NCBI GenBank assembly: GCA_001931535.1
Contig: CP016211.1
Location: 1,454,501 to 1,518,500 of the forward strand
DNA length: 64,000 bases
Direction of reading: 5' to 3'
Origin: Minicystis rosea
GTDB lineage: Bacteria > Myxococcota_A > Polyangia > Polyangiales > Polyangiaceae
In this document: in pieces, positions 7,397 through 16,338 of the stretch
How positions within the stretch are numbered: the stretch's first letter is position 1
Layout: each line of letters opens with the position of its first letter
Notes under the pieces: model-generated
What the model was told of the DNA's origin: nothing
Seen by the model: the letters and a program-made list of their open reading frames with translations, nothing else
Databases searched by the model: none
Translations under genes and position numbers: made by a program

Positions 7397-8962
7397 GTGT
7401 ATGACGCGCTCGTCGATCACCCCAGCGCGCGGATCGTCAACCATCGACACGAGACCAGCGCCGTCTTCGCGGCCATGGGACATCGCCGCAGCGGCGGGAG
7501 CTTACCTTGCGTTTTGGTCACGTCCGGCCCCGGGATGACCAACGCCATCACCGGGCTCGCCGCCGCATATGCGGACGGTGTTCCGCTGCTCGTCATCGCC
7601 GGCGAGGTCCCACGCCGGACCTTCGGCCGAGGCGCGCTTCAGGAGGGCAGCCACTATGGGCTCGATATCCTCTCGATGGCCCGGAGCGTCACCAAGCTCG
7701 CGGCCGAGGTGACCCACGCGCGCCTCACCAGCGCTCTCATCCAGAAGGCGATCGACACCGCGCTCGCGGGCCGACAGGGGCCGGTGCTCCTCTCGTTGCC
7801 GCTCGACGTCGCGTGCGAGCGCACACCCGTCGCGGCGGTGAGCGCCGCGGCGCAGAGTGAAATCGAGCCCGATTCACGCGCCGTCGAGCGTTGCGCCGCC
7901 GCCCTCGCGGCCGCCGATCGCGGGCTCATCCTCGTGGGCTCGGGCGCTCGCGACCCCGCCGCGATCCGTGCCATCGCGACGATCGCGGAGGCGCTCCAGA
8001 TACCCGTCGCGACGACCCCGAAAGCCAAAGGTCTCTTCCCGGAGAGCCACCCACTCTCGCTCGGCATCTTCGGGCTTGCGGGCCACCCCTCGGCGACTGC
8101 CTACCTCGAGCGGGGCGTCGACACGCTGCTTTGCATTGGTTGCGGCATGGGCGAGACGGCCACCAATGGCTGGAGCCCGCTGCTCTCGGCCTCCCGCGCG
8201 TTCATCCAGATCGACATCGACCCGACGCAGATCGGGAAGAACTATGCCGTCGACGTGGCGTTGGTCTCCCCGGCGCACGTCGCGCTCGAGGCCATCGCCG
8301 CGCGCCTCGGTCCGGCCCGCGCGGTGCGGAAGACCTTCGGCGTGACGTACGACGACCCGCTGGCGACGCTCGACGCGTCGGCGCCTCTGAAGCCGCCTTA
8401 CGTGCTGCGTAGGCTGCAGGAGATCTTCCCGCCGGACACCATCTTCACGGTCGACATCGGCGAGCACGCGCTCTTCGCCATGCACTATCTCCGCACCGAC
8501 GATCCGCGCAGCTTCATCATGGCGACGGGGCTCGGCTCGATGGGCTCGGGCATCGGTGCAGCCGTGGGCGCGAAGCTCGTGCACCCCGATCGCCCGGTCG
8601 TATCCATCGCGGGTGATTACGGGTTCCAAATGTGCGGGATGGAGCTCGCGACCTGCGTCGAGCAGCGCATCGGCGCCGTCTTCGTCGTCTTCAACGACAG
8701 CCGGATGCGGATGGTCGAGGCCGGGATGCAACGGCTCTACGAGCGCCACCCCTGCCTGCACTCTCCGCCGATCGACTTCGCCGCGCTGGCGCGCTCGCTG
8801 GGCGCCGAGGGCTACTCCATCCGATCGGCAGAGGACTTCGAGCAGCTTCCCGCCGACTTCGCGCGCCGCGATCGCCCCGTCGTGCTCGACATCGCCGTCG
8901 ATCCGAACGCGGTGTTCAGCAGCAACGGGCGCGTCGCCCACCTGCGCAACTTCAAGGGATGA
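7397..8962 (+). CDS. Thiamine-diphosphate-dependent enzyme (acetolactate-synthase-like), 5'-truncated by an IS
   Basis: The remaining frame (GTG 7397, 521 residues; host sequence resumes at 7378) holds most of a ThDP enzyme. The catalytic Glu of the PYR domain is in NHRHETSAVFAAMGHRR. A central domain follows, and the PP domain has the cofactor motif GDYGFQMCGMELATCVEQR ending in FNDSRMRM, a variant of GDG-x(24-27)-N. Enzymes of this family decarboxylate or ligate 2-oxo acids; this could be an acetolactate, sulfopyruvate or benzoylformate type, and I cannot tell which. About 54 N-terminal residues are cut off by the IS at 5877-7367, so activity is doubtful. The KAS III-like gene begins 14 bases after the stop, so the two formed an operon. 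Confidence 0.85.
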   Translation: MYDALVDHPSARIVNHRHETSAVFAAMGHRRSGGSLPCVLVTSGPGMTNAITGLAAAYADGVPLLVIAGEVPRRTFGRGALQEGSHYGLDILSMARSVTKLAAEVTHARLTSALIQKAIDTALAGRQGPVLLSLPLDVACERTPVAAVSAAAQSEIEPDSRAVERCAAALAAADRGLILVGSGARDPAAIRAIATIAEALQIPVATTPKAKGLFPESHPLSLGIFGLAGHPSATAYLERGVDTLLCIGCGMGETATNGWSPLLSASRAFIQIDIDPTQIGKNYAVDVALVSPAHVALEAIAARLGPARAVRKTFGVTYDDPLATLDASAPLKPPYVLRRLQEIFPPDTIFTVDIGEHALFAMHYLRTDDPRSFIMATGLGSMGSGIGAAVGAKLVHPDRPVVSIAGDYGFQMCGMELATCVEQRIGAVFVVFNDSRMRMVEAGMQRLYERHPCLHSPPIDFAALARSLGAEGYSIRSAEDFEQLPADFARRDRPVVLDIAVDPNAVFSSNGRVAHLRNFKG

Positions 8963-8976
8963 TGAGGAGACGTGCC

Positions 8977-10056
8977 ATGAGCGAGAACCAGCGTGTGGGG
9001 ATCCTCGGCGTCGGTGCGTATCTGCCGCCGTCGATCCGAAAGAATGATTTCTGGTCGCAGGAGACGGTCCAGCGTTGGGGCGACCGAGCATTGTTGACGC
9101 GGGATCGGCTCCGCGCGGCCACCGCCGGCACGGAGGGGAGGCGCCTCGTCTTGGAAGCGATGGAGTCGCTCGCCACAGACCCGTTCCAGGGATCGCGCGA
9201 GCGACGGGTGATGACCGATGGAATGGCCTCCTCCGACATGGAGGTTGCCGCCGCCGAGGATGCGATTGCGCGCGCCGGCGTGGATCGCTCCGAGATCGAT
9301 GTGCTCCTGGTGTCCAGCATGCTGCCCGACCGACTCTCGGTCTCCAACGCAGCCATCGTGCACCGGCGCCTCGGTCTGCCCAAGCGGTGCCTCTCGCTGA
9401 CGATCAACGCAGCTTGCGCCGACTTCTTCCACCAGCTCGCGGTGGCCGCGCCGATGGTCTCGACCTCGGCGGCGCGCCTCGCGCTGCTCGTGCAGTCGAA
9501 CGGCTATCAGCACCTCTGCCGCCCGGAGGATGCGCACTCCGCGTGGTTCGGCGACGCGGCCACCGCCGCAGTGGTGGGCCCAGTGTCGGCGCCGCACGGC
9601 ATCCTCGCCCAGAGCCAACGCACGGACGGTCGCTACCACCGGGCGCTCGTGCTCGGCAGCCCGTCCCGCGAGGGCTATGCGTCGGGGGGCCTCCACCTCC
9701 ACACCGAGGAGCCGGCGGCCGCGCTCGAGATGCTGCTCGACACCGCCGACAACGGCCGCGACGTGGTGCGCGACGCGCTCGCGACGGCCGGCGTGAAGCC
9801 CGAGGAGGTCGCGTTCTACGCGAGCCACCAAGCCTCCGTGTGGTTCCGGCCGGTGACCCAACGGGTGATCGGCCTCTCGCAGGCACGCTCGTTCGACACC
9901 TTCGCCTGGACCGCCAGCCTCGGCCCCAGCAACGTGCCCCTCATGCTGGCGATGGGCGAACGCGACGGCCTCCTGCGCGCGGGTGATCTCGTCGCGATGT
10001 ACGGCGGCGGAAGCGGGATCGTGTACTCGGGGGCCGTGATGCGCTGGGGTCGATAG
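8977..10056 (+). CDS. 3-oxoacyl-ACP synthase III (KAS III/FabH)-like protein
   Basis: 359 residues from ATG 8977 with GAGGAGA just upstream. The thiolase fold is clear: VGILGVGAYLPP start, SSDMEVAAAEDAIARAG, then the nucleophile Cys147 in NAACADF, DAATAAVVGP, the active His284 in YASHQAS, and a C-terminal GGGSGIVYSGAVMRW. The usual catalytic Asn region reads FAWTASLGPSNVPL, so the Asn is displaced or replaced. Such variants often act in natural-product routes, condensing or transferring acyl groups rather than starting fatty acid synthesis. It follows the disrupted ThDP enzyme gene by 14 bases, and the pair may have built an unusual acyl starter or acyloin. Confidence 0.87.
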   Translation: MSENQRVGILGVGAYLPPSIRKNDFWSQETVQRWGDRALLTRDRLRAATAGTEGRRLVLEAMESLATDPFQGSRERRVMTDGMASSDMEVAAAEDAIARAGVDRSEIDVLLVSSMLPDRLSVSNAAIVHRRLGLPKRCLSLTINAACADFFHQLAVAAPMVSTSAARLALLVQSNGYQHLCRPEDAHSAWFGDAATAAVVGPVSAPHGILAQSQRTDGRYHRALVLGSPSREGYASGGLHLHTEEPAAALEMLLDTADNGRDVVRDALATAGVKPEEVAFYASHQASVWFRPVTQRVIGLSQARSFDTFAWTASLGPSNVPLMLAMGERDGLLRAGDLVAMYGGGSGIVYSGAVMRWGR

Positions 10057-10329
10057 ATCGACTCCATCTCTGGGAGCTCCACCAAGAGCACCCAGTCCAC
10101 GACGCTCGAAGAGGCGCCTGACGGAGGTCGCGGCTCTCGTGATCGTCAACGAGCGGTCCTCCGTCGGCCCACGCAATCGGCATCCCGCCGGCACAATGCA
10201 TTTCTCGTCGGAGGTGCAGCGGCGGCGCAAGGCGTGCGCCGCGCGAGCGCTTTGCACGATGCGCGGCGCCTCGGTCCGCATCTTTGCCGAGGAAGGCCGC
10301 TGAGCACGCGTCCTGCAAAGCGGCAGGCC

Positions 10330-11151
10330 ATGCAGAAGATGCCTGTCGAGATCCTCGCCGTGCCGGGTCGGCCTCGTGCCGGGGCCGCGCGCTCGCTTGC
10401 GCCGCGCGAGCACGGCGCTTACGGGCAGCTCGCGACGCCGCTCGTCGCGGCGCTCGCCATGGGCCGGCCGAACGCTCCCGCGATCCTCCTCGCGGTGGCG
10501 GCGGTGGGCGCGTTCCTGGTGCACGAGCCGGTGCTCGTCGCGCTGGGCCAGCGTGGCACGCGCGCGAAGCGTGAGGATGGTGCCCGCGCGTGGCGGCGGA
10601 TCACCGTCACCGGCGCGGTCACCGCGCTCGCGGGAGGCGTGGGCCTGTGGCTCGCTCCGGCCGCGGCGCGCGCTGCTGCGGCAGCGCCGATCGCGCTCGC
10701 CCTCGCGCTCTCGCCGTTCATGGCGCGCGGCGCGGAGAAGACCGCTGCGGGCGAGCTGCTCGCGGCCGCCGCGCTCGCTTCGGCCTCCGTGCCGGTCGCC
10801 GTCGCCGCCGGCGTCTCTCCGGCCGCTGCGTGGAGCGGGTGGGCCGCCTGGTGCCTCGTCTTCGGCGCGTCGACGCTCGCAGTGCGCGGTGTGATCGCGC
10901 ACGCTCGCACGCCGCTCCCGTGGACGCGCCGCGCGGCCGCGCCGGCGCTCGCGACCGTCGTCGCGCTCGTTCTCATGATCGCGGGCGTGCTTTCGCCCAT
11001 CACCCTGATCGGCGTCGCGCCGATGCTCGTGATCGTGCTCGCCATCGCGGTCCGCCCGCCGAGCCCGCGCTCGCTCAAACGCGTCGGCTGGGCGCTGGTC
11101 GGCGGCAGCGTCGCGCTGACGGCCGCGCTCGCGATCGGTGGACACCTCTGA
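10330..11151 (+). CDS. YwiC-like family integral membrane protein
   Basis: The marker LAPREHGAYGQLATPLVAAL opens the protein after a short Arg/Pro-rich lead, as in the YwiC-like family. About eight hydrophobic Ala/Leu/Val segments follow, so it sits in the inner membrane. I choose ATG 10330 (273 residues) over the longer frame from 10234, because the extra N-terminus is Arg-rich and unconserved. The family has no firmly known function. It stands alone between a KAS III-like gene and a convergent methyltransferase gene. Confidence 0.75.
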   Translation: MQKMPVEILAVPGRPRAGAARSLAPREHGAYGQLATPLVAALAMGRPNAPAILLAVAAVGAFLVHEPVLVALGQRGTRAKREDGARAWRRITVTGAVTALAGGVGLWLAPAAARAAAAAPIALALALSPFMARGAEKTAAGELLAAAALASASVPVAVAAGVSPAAAWSGWAAWCLVFGASTLAVRGVIAHARTPLPWTRRAAAPALATVVALVLMIAGVLSPITLIGVAPMLVIVLAIAVRPPSPRSLKRVGWALVGGSVALTAALAIGGHL

Positions 11152-11253
11152 CGATGGCCTCGAAGGAGGTCATCCCATGCTGACGAAGATCGGTGTTCGC
11201 CCCCGTGCAGCCTGCCGCAGTTGCGCGAGCTCGGGCGCACGACACGCTGAAAT

Positions 11254-12480
11254 TCACCGGCCGAACAACGCACCGATCGTCGGCGCATCGATCATTCCTC
11301 GGGGCGCGTCGATCACGATGGCGCGCAGCCGAAGCATCCTCCGGTAGCCTGCATCGTCGAGCCGCGCCCGCTCCACCCGAATCGTCGCGGGCGGGTCCTC
11401 CGCCTCGAACTCGTCCTCGAAAACGGGCGTGAGCGTGCGCCGCACGAGCCGCAGCGAATCCCCGTCCAGCTCGACATCGTAAATGGGATTGATGCAACAG
11501 CCGTCGATCGGATCCTCCAGCGTCGGGAGGGCCGCCGGCACCGGCGGTGCGGTCATCGCGGTGAAGGAGCGCGCCACGCCCTGGTAATCCTGCCATGGGC
11601 TCGCGAGCGCGGTTTGCTCGTGACCGGCACGGATCTGCTCGTCGGCCACGAGCCGAATGCCCTCGCCGAAGTGCGCGCGAAACAGCGATTCCCATTCCGG
11701 TCCTGGGAGAGAGGCACCTTGAAACGGCTCGTCTGCACACTCCGCGTTGTGAAGGTGAGTGAACAACACGGCACCGGAGCGCCTCCGCACCCGGCTCACC
11801 TCTGCCAGAATCTGCTCCTTGCCATCCATGTAATGGAGTGAGTCTGCGTTGAGCACAGCGTCGAAAGCTCCATCGACGGCTGGCATCCCGCGGCGTGCGT
11901 CCGTTTGCACCAGTGTTTGCCCGTCGATCATCCAGCGCGCCTGGATCAAATGCGCGAAGCTCCGATCGAGCGCATAGAGTCGTTCGACACCCGCCCACTG
12001 GAGGGCGAGCTGCCCGAGGTGTCCCGCGCCGGCGCCGAGATCGAGCACGACACGCGGGCTCGCCGCGCGGAGAGGGGCCATCAAGCGCAGCGCAGCGCGG
12101 AACTTCGGTGTGCGAAACCAGTGTTGGATGTGGAGCATCCATTCGAATCGATTCGGGCAGAGGGGCTTTTGCCGCTCGACGGCCTCGAACAGCGAGGCCG
12201 GCTCGCCCCGCAGCACCGCGGGATCCACCCCGAGCTCGCGTGTGGCGAAGGCCTCGAGCCCAGGCCGATCGTCGCGGTCGAGGATGGCCACCAGCGCGGC
12301 GCTCACCGCGGGATCGAGCACGAGCACGCCGCCCACCACCGGATGGCGCGCGCAGCGGCAGCGCACGACACCCTCGCTCATCGAGGTGCCTTCGCTCTCG
12401 GCGGCGAGCGGGCCCGTGCAGCTCGGACACCGCAGCGCCGACAACGATGCGATAGGCAAGCCCGTGAATCGATGTCTCAT
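11254..12480 (-). CDS. Class I SAM-dependent methyltransferase with N-terminal zinc-ribbon
   Basis: 408 residues. Near the N-terminus two Cys pairs (LRCPSCTGPL and VRCRCARHPVVGG) form a Trm112-like ribbon. The SAM site is VLDLGAGAGHLGQLAL, followed by LYALDRS, AVLNADSLHYM and GAVLFTHLHNAE, the standard Rossmann methyltransferase order. The C-terminal 120 residues are an accessory region. It is the last gene of the long minus-strand run, 21 bases after the aldolase gene, so it probably methylates a product of that pathway. The substrate is unknown. Confidence 0.83.
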   Translation of the reverse strand: MRHRFTGLPIASLSALRCPSCTGPLAAESEGTSMSEGVVRCRCARHPVVGGVLVLDPAVSAALVAILDRDDRPGLEAFATRELGVDPAVLRGEPASLFEAVERQKPLCPNRFEWMLHIQHWFRTPKFRAALRLMAPLRAASPRVVLDLGAGAGHLGQLALQWAGVERLYALDRSFAHLIQARWMIDGQTLVQTDARRGMPAVDGAFDAVLNADSLHYMDGKEQILAEVSRVRRRSGAVLFTHLHNAECADEPFQGASLPGPEWESLFRAHFGEGIRLVADEQIRAGHEQTALASPWQDYQGVARSFTAMTAPPVPAALPTLEDPIDGCCINPIYDVELDGDSLRLVRRTLTPVFEDEFEAEDPPATIRVERARLDDAGYRRMLRLRAIVIDAPRGMIDAPTIGALFGR

Positions 12481-12501
12481 GCCGAGCTCCCGCGCACGAG
12501 G

Positions 12502-13281
12502 TCAACCCACCTCGGCCGCGCCGTGCACGATCTGGCGCAGCCGGCGCGCGATCCCGACCGGATCCTCGTGCTGCCACACGTTGCGGCCAATCGCCGCTCC
12601 GGCGACGCCCAGCTTCACGGCCGCGGCGATGTGATCCAGCAAATCGCGGCTCTGTCCCCCGGCGCCTCCCGCGAGGACGATGGGGATGCGGACCGCCGCG
12701 AGGCACGAGGCGATGATCTCCGGATCGGCCGGCAACGAGGTCTTGATCATGTCGGCGCCGAGCTCTTCGCAGATGCGGCACGCCTGGGCGTAGGCAGAGG
12801 GGCCGAGCTTGTCGACCTGCTCGCGCAACGCATAGCTCGTCATCAACACCGGCAGCCCGAATTGCCGTGCTGCCTCGGCGACAGCGCTCGCCATCCGGGC
12901 GTTCTCCAGATCGCCGGCCGAGCCCAGCTTGAACTCTGCGCACACCGCGTCGGCGCCGCACCGCACCGCGTGCTCCACCGTATTCAAGAGCACGTGATCG
13001 AGACCGCGGGAGAGCCGGCCGGTCAGCATCAGAATCACGCCGAGCGCTCGCGAGTCGGTCTCGACGAACGCGTCCATCAGCCCGGGTCGCAGCATCACGG
13101 CGTCGGCGCCGGCCTTCGCCGCATCGGCGATGATTTTGCGGCTGTCGGAGAGCCCGGGGAGGAGGCCGTCGGCGGCTGCGTGATCCAAGGGAATGATGAG
13201 TGTCCGGCCCGTCTTCGGGTGAAGAATGCGGCGCAGCCGGATCAGGTGGCCGGCGGCCGTTCGCGAGGCATTGCGGGTCAT
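12502..13281 (-). CDS. DhnA-type class I aldolase (FBA/ADH-synthase family)
   Basis: 259 residues; ATG 13281 has GGAGA close upstream. The LIIPLDHAAADGLLPGL segment matches the PLDHG-x(3)-P-x-GL signature of archaeal fructose-bisphosphate aldolase and 2-amino-3,7-dideoxy-hept-6-ulosonate synthase. The Schiff-base Lys is in DMIKTSLPAD, and LAGGAGGQSRDLL forms the phosphate-binding loop. It should form or split a carbon-carbon bond on a phosphorylated sugar or similar substrate in the cytoplasm. Next to a dehydrogenase, an IolB-like isomerase and sugar enzymes it is probably biosynthetic; inositol catabolism (IolJ-like) is the alternative. Confidence 0.85.
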   Translation of the reverse strand: MTRNASRTAAGHLIRLRRILHPKTGRTLIIPLDHAAADGLLPGLSDSRKIIADAAKAGADAVMLRPGLMDAFVETDSRALGVILMLTGRLSRGLDHVLLNTVEHAVRCGADAVCAEFKLGSAGDLENARMASAVAEAARQFGLPVLMTSYALREQVDKLGPSAYAQACRICEELGADMIKTSLPADPEIIASCLAAVRIPIVLAGGAGGQSRDLLDHIAAAVKLGVAGAAIGRNVWQHEDPVGIARRLRQIVHGAAEVG

Positions 13282-13310
13282 GGTGTCTCCTGCCAGATCC
13301 GATGTCGTCG

Positions 13311-14360
13311 TCAGGGGTTGATGATCAACGCGAAACAGTCCGCCGCGCCGGCCACCGCCGGGGCCTCGGCGATGTGCGCGAGCGGCAGGCGATGCGTGAG
13401 GATGCTCTCGACGTCGACTCGCCCCGACGCGATCAGGCGGAGCGCCCGCTCGAACATCCCCGGCGCATAATGATAACTGCCGATGAAGCGAATCCCATTG
13501 TAATGAAGATCGTTGGGATCGAAGGTCAACGTCGTGCCCGGCCGGCATCCGCCGAAACCCACCACGGCGCCGCCCGGGCGCACCAGCCGGAGCGCGAGCG
13601 TATAGGTTTCCGCGCGCCCGGCCGCCTCCAACACCACATCGGCACCGCGGTTTCCGGTGAGTCGTTTGACGCGCTCCTCCACGCGACCTTCGAGGACATC
13701 GACGGGCTCCGCGCCCGCACGGACGAGGGCCTCTCTCCGCTCGGGGTGGTTGTACAAACAGAGGACCTGGGTGGCGCCGCGGAGCCTCGCCAACTGGATC
13801 TGCAACAACGCGACGGGGCCGCAGCCCACCACGACCACGGTGTCGCCGAAGCTCACGCCGCCGACGACGATCGACTCGGCCGCGCAGGCCACGATCTCGG
13901 TATACGCCGCGCTCGCGTGGGACACCCCTTCGGGGATCGGGCGAATGTGCGAAACGAGCGGCGGGCGGATGCGCACGTACTCGGCGAGCCCGCCGGGCTC
14001 GATGCGCGGGCGCCCCAAACAGAGCGCTTCGATGTGCGCGAGGCAATTGGCACAGGCGCGGCAGGGTGGGTGAGGGTCGACGGTTACTGCGGTCCCGACG
14101 CGAAGGCCATCCACCTTCGCGCCGACGGACACGACCTCTCCGGCGACGAGGGTCCCCAGCACGGCGGGCGGTGTCAGGCGAGGGTGCCCAACCGTGGCTG
14201 CGCGCACGAGGGCCGCGCCGAAGACCGCGGCACGGACCCGAAGGACGACGTCCCAACCATCCTCGACCTGCGGTGTGGGGACCATCTCCGTGGAGAGTGG
14301 TTTACCCGGACCGCGCCAAAGCATGGCCCGCATCTCCCGCGGCGGCGTCGCGGCGCTCAT
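13311..14360 (-). CDS. Medium-chain dehydrogenase (zinc-type) lacking the catalytic zinc ligands
   Basis: 349 residues from ATG 14360, overlapping the IolB-like gene by 4 bases. The structural-zinc loop is intact (CRACANCLAHIEALC), and the Rossmann domain is present (VVVVGCGPVALLQIQLAR). The catalytic-zinc site is lost: where family members have GICGSD this one has VFGAALV, and the GHE motif reads GTL. The best general resemblance is to threonine or sorbitol dehydrogenases. It may act without the catalytic zinc or catalyse something else. It lies between an isomerase and an aldolase in a sugar-type gene run. Confidence 0.82.
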   Translation of the reverse strand: MSAATPPREMRAMLWRGPGKPLSTEMVPTPQVEDGWDVVLRVRAAVFGAALVRAATVGHPRLTPPAVLGTLVAGEVVSVGAKVDGLRVGTAVTVDPHPPCRACANCLAHIEALCLGRPRIEPGGLAEYVRIRPPLVSHIRPIPEGVSHASAAYTEIVACAAESIVVGGVSFGDTVVVVGCGPVALLQIQLARLRGATQVLCLYNHPERREALVRAGAEPVDVLEGRVEERVKRLTGNRGADVVLEAAGRAETYTLALRLVRPGGAVVGFGGCRPGTTLTFDPNDLHYNGIRFIGSYHYAPGMFERALRLIASGRVDVESILTHRLPLAHIAEAPAVAGAADCFALIINP

Positions 14361-15124
14361 GTCGGCACCGTCCCGGCGGGCGCGCTGGACAGCCACGCGT
14401 GCCGCGGATCGGTCGTCATTCGCAACGCGCGGCCTTCGCCGGCGAGGGCCCAGAGATAATAGAAGCGATGTCCACCCGCGGCGACGAAGCTGTGGAATCC
14501 CTCGCTCACGGAGATGATGTCTCCGTCGCGCACCACGGTGGCCTGCTCCCGCTCCGCCGTGGCGGGATAATGGATGAGCACGCCGAAACCGGAGCGGGGG
14601 CGAACCTGGATGAAGAACAGCTCGTCGAGGCGGCTCTCGTGAGGCGGATCGTGTCGATCGTGCTTGTGCGGCGGATACCCGGACCACACGCCGTCGACGC
14701 TGAACGTTTCGCCGAGCAGGATTCGATCGGCGGGCTGATCCGGTCCGATGATGTCGTGGACCTCGCGCGCCCACACGCCGCGGCCGCGATGCTCGATGTG
14801 AACGTCCTTCGGGCGCACCACATAAGGCTCCCGCTCGCGCGCGGCGTCCGCCGAGACCACGACGATCTGCGCGCCGCCGGCCGCTGCCTCGATTTGGCAC
14901 GTCTGTCCGCGGGGCGCGTAGACCGCGGTGGCCGGGCCGTCGAAGACGTCGGCCCGCTGCCCGAGATCGGCAAAGGAGCGATCGGACTCCAGGAAACGTG
15001 CGCTGCAACGGCCGCTCGAGATGACCACCACGCGTTCGCGCGTATCCGGGAGCAACGTGAGTGGTTGTCCGGCGGAGAGATCGTGGACGCTCAGATCGAG
15101 GGCCAGCTCATGCGAGTGCGTCAT
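14357..15124 (-). CDS. IolB-like 5-deoxy-glucuronate isomerase family protein
   Basis: 255 residues forming a two-part cupin. The metal-binding region reads YPPHKHDRHDPPHESRLDELF, close to the IolB signature PPHKHD...E...E, followed by GFGVLIHYP and a second cupin part with GFHSF. IolB turns 5-deoxy-glucuronate into 5-dehydro-2-deoxy-gluconate in inositol breakdown. The rest of the iol set (IolD, IolE, IolC) is not here, so it may act on a related uronate or keto sugar. Both ends overlap the neighbours by 4 bases (ATGA), so the genes are translationally coupled. Confidence 0.83.
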   Translation of the reverse strand: MTHSHELALDLSVHDLSAGQPLTLLPDTRERVVVISSGRCSARFLESDRSFADLGQRADVFDGPATAVYAPRGQTCQIEAAAGGAQIVVVSADAAREREPYVVRPKDVHIEHRGRGVWAREVHDIIGPDQPADRILLGETFSVDGVWSGYPPHKHDRHDPPHESRLDELFFIQVRPRSGFGVLIHYPATAEREQATVVRDGDIISVSEGFHSFVAAGGHRFYYLWALAGEGRALRMTTDPRHAWLSSAPAGTVPT

Positions 15125-16338
15125 GCTCGTGTCCCCGTCTCCTCTGGAAGCCAGAACGTGTCCTCGTGTCGAGGATTCGTGATCTCGGAGAGGCGTGGAC
15201 CGGACGGTGTCACCGGCTCGTCCAGCGCCAGGATCTCGTCCAACATCACCGGAGCGCCTCGGGCCGCGGATCGATGGACGGCGTCCCCGATGGCCACGGC
15301 GAGCGCGCCTTCCAGCGCACCGGGGAGCGGCGCGCTGGCCTCGTGCTCCGCGTCCGGCGGGCCGAACAACGCGGCGAGCATCCGATGATCGGCGCCGGAG
15401 TGCCGGCCGACCTCGCGTGGGATCCGCAAACGCTGCTCGGGGCCGTTTCCCATGCGCAGCGTGACGGGGTAGTCCTCGGTAGAGAGCTTGTCGTAGGTCG
15501 CCGCCAGCGCGCCCTCCGTGCCGCGAATCGTGAGCTCGAATCCCTCCCACGTGGAGCAGGCGGTCAGCGTATAAGAGACCACGGCGCCGCCCCCGTAACG
15601 AATCCGTGCGTCGATCGTGTCCTCGATGTCGGCGTCGCTGGGGACGGTCGTGGCCGGCTCGCCGGGGAGGAGGGTCCCTGCGAAGAAGTGGCGCCGCGCC
15701 GTCCAGCCCGAGACCTCGACGGGCGTGTCGTCCAGCCACCAATTGATGAGATCGAAATGGTGGCAGCTCTTGGTCACGGAGAGCCCGCCCGAAGCCGCGC
15801 GATGCCGGTGCCAGCGCCGGAAATAGCTCCCGCCGTGGCCCGGCGTCAGGTGATACGCGAGCTCCACACTCGTTATCTGCCCGAGCCGTTTCTCGCTCAA
15901 AAGAACCTTGATGCATTGGTTCAGGTTGAGGCAACGCAGGTTGTGGGCGACCCGCAGCCGGCCGTTCGAGGCCCGAGCGGCGTCGAGCACTTGGCGCGCC
16001 TGGGAGCCGTCGATGACCATCGGCTTCTCGCTGATCACGGACACATCGTGATCGAGCGCCGCGAGGATCTGGGCATGATGGGTGTGATCCGGAGCGGCCA
16101 AGATCGCCCAGTCGGGCGCCTGGTCGAGCAACATGCGATCGAATTCGCTCGCGAGATAGGTCCGCACCGGGGTCGGCCACCGCTCCGCGAACTCGGCGAG
16201 GCGGCGCGGATCGGCGTCCACGACCGCGACCAGCTCCACGCGCCGCTCGCGCTCGCTGGGCGCGAAGACGGGCAGATACGTGGTGGTGGAGCGCCGGCCG
16301 AGGCCGCTCAACGCATAACGGACCGGATTACACACCAC
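15121..16338 (-). CDS. Gfo/Idh/MocA-family NAD(P)-dependent oxidoreductase
   Basis: Two-domain sugar dehydrogenase. The N-terminal Rossmann part contains ELVAVVDADPRRLAEFAERW, WAILAAPDHTHHAQIL and the EKPM motif with the catalytic Lys; the C-terminal part has LSVTKSCHHFDLINWWL, the His/Asp active-site helix. I take GTG 16338 as the start, 5 bases after GGAGG (GTG 16335 also possible), giving 405 residues; the longer open frame lies inside the NagA-like gene. Family members oxidise a sugar, inositol or amino-sugar hydroxyl, often on nucleotide-linked substrates. It overlaps both neighbours and shares their operon. Confidence 0.87.
   Translation of the reverse strand: MVCNPVRYALSGLGRRSTTTYLPVFAPSERERRVELVAVVDADPRRLAEFAERWPTPVRTYLASEFDRMLLDQAPDWAILAAPDHTHHAQILAALDHDVSVISEKPMVIDGSQARQVLDAARASNGRLRVAHNLRCLNLNQCIKVLLSEKRLGQITSVELAYHLTPGHGGSYFRRWHRHRAASGGLSVTKSCHHFDLINWWLDDTPVEVSGWTARRHFFAGTLLPGEPATTVPSDADIEDTIDARIRYGGGAVVSYTLTACSTWEGFELTIRGTEGALAATYDKLSTEDYPVTLRMGNGPEQRLRIPREVGRHSGADHRMLAALFGPPDAEHEASAPLPGALEGALAVAIGDAVHRSAARGAPVMLDEILALDEPVTPSGPRLSEITNPRHEDTFWLPEETGTRA

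Noticed and set aside
8812..11145. 777-codon minus-strand open frame across the KAS III and YwiC-like genes
   Set aside because: Low-complexity Arg/Ala/His translation covering two recognisable plus-strand genes.
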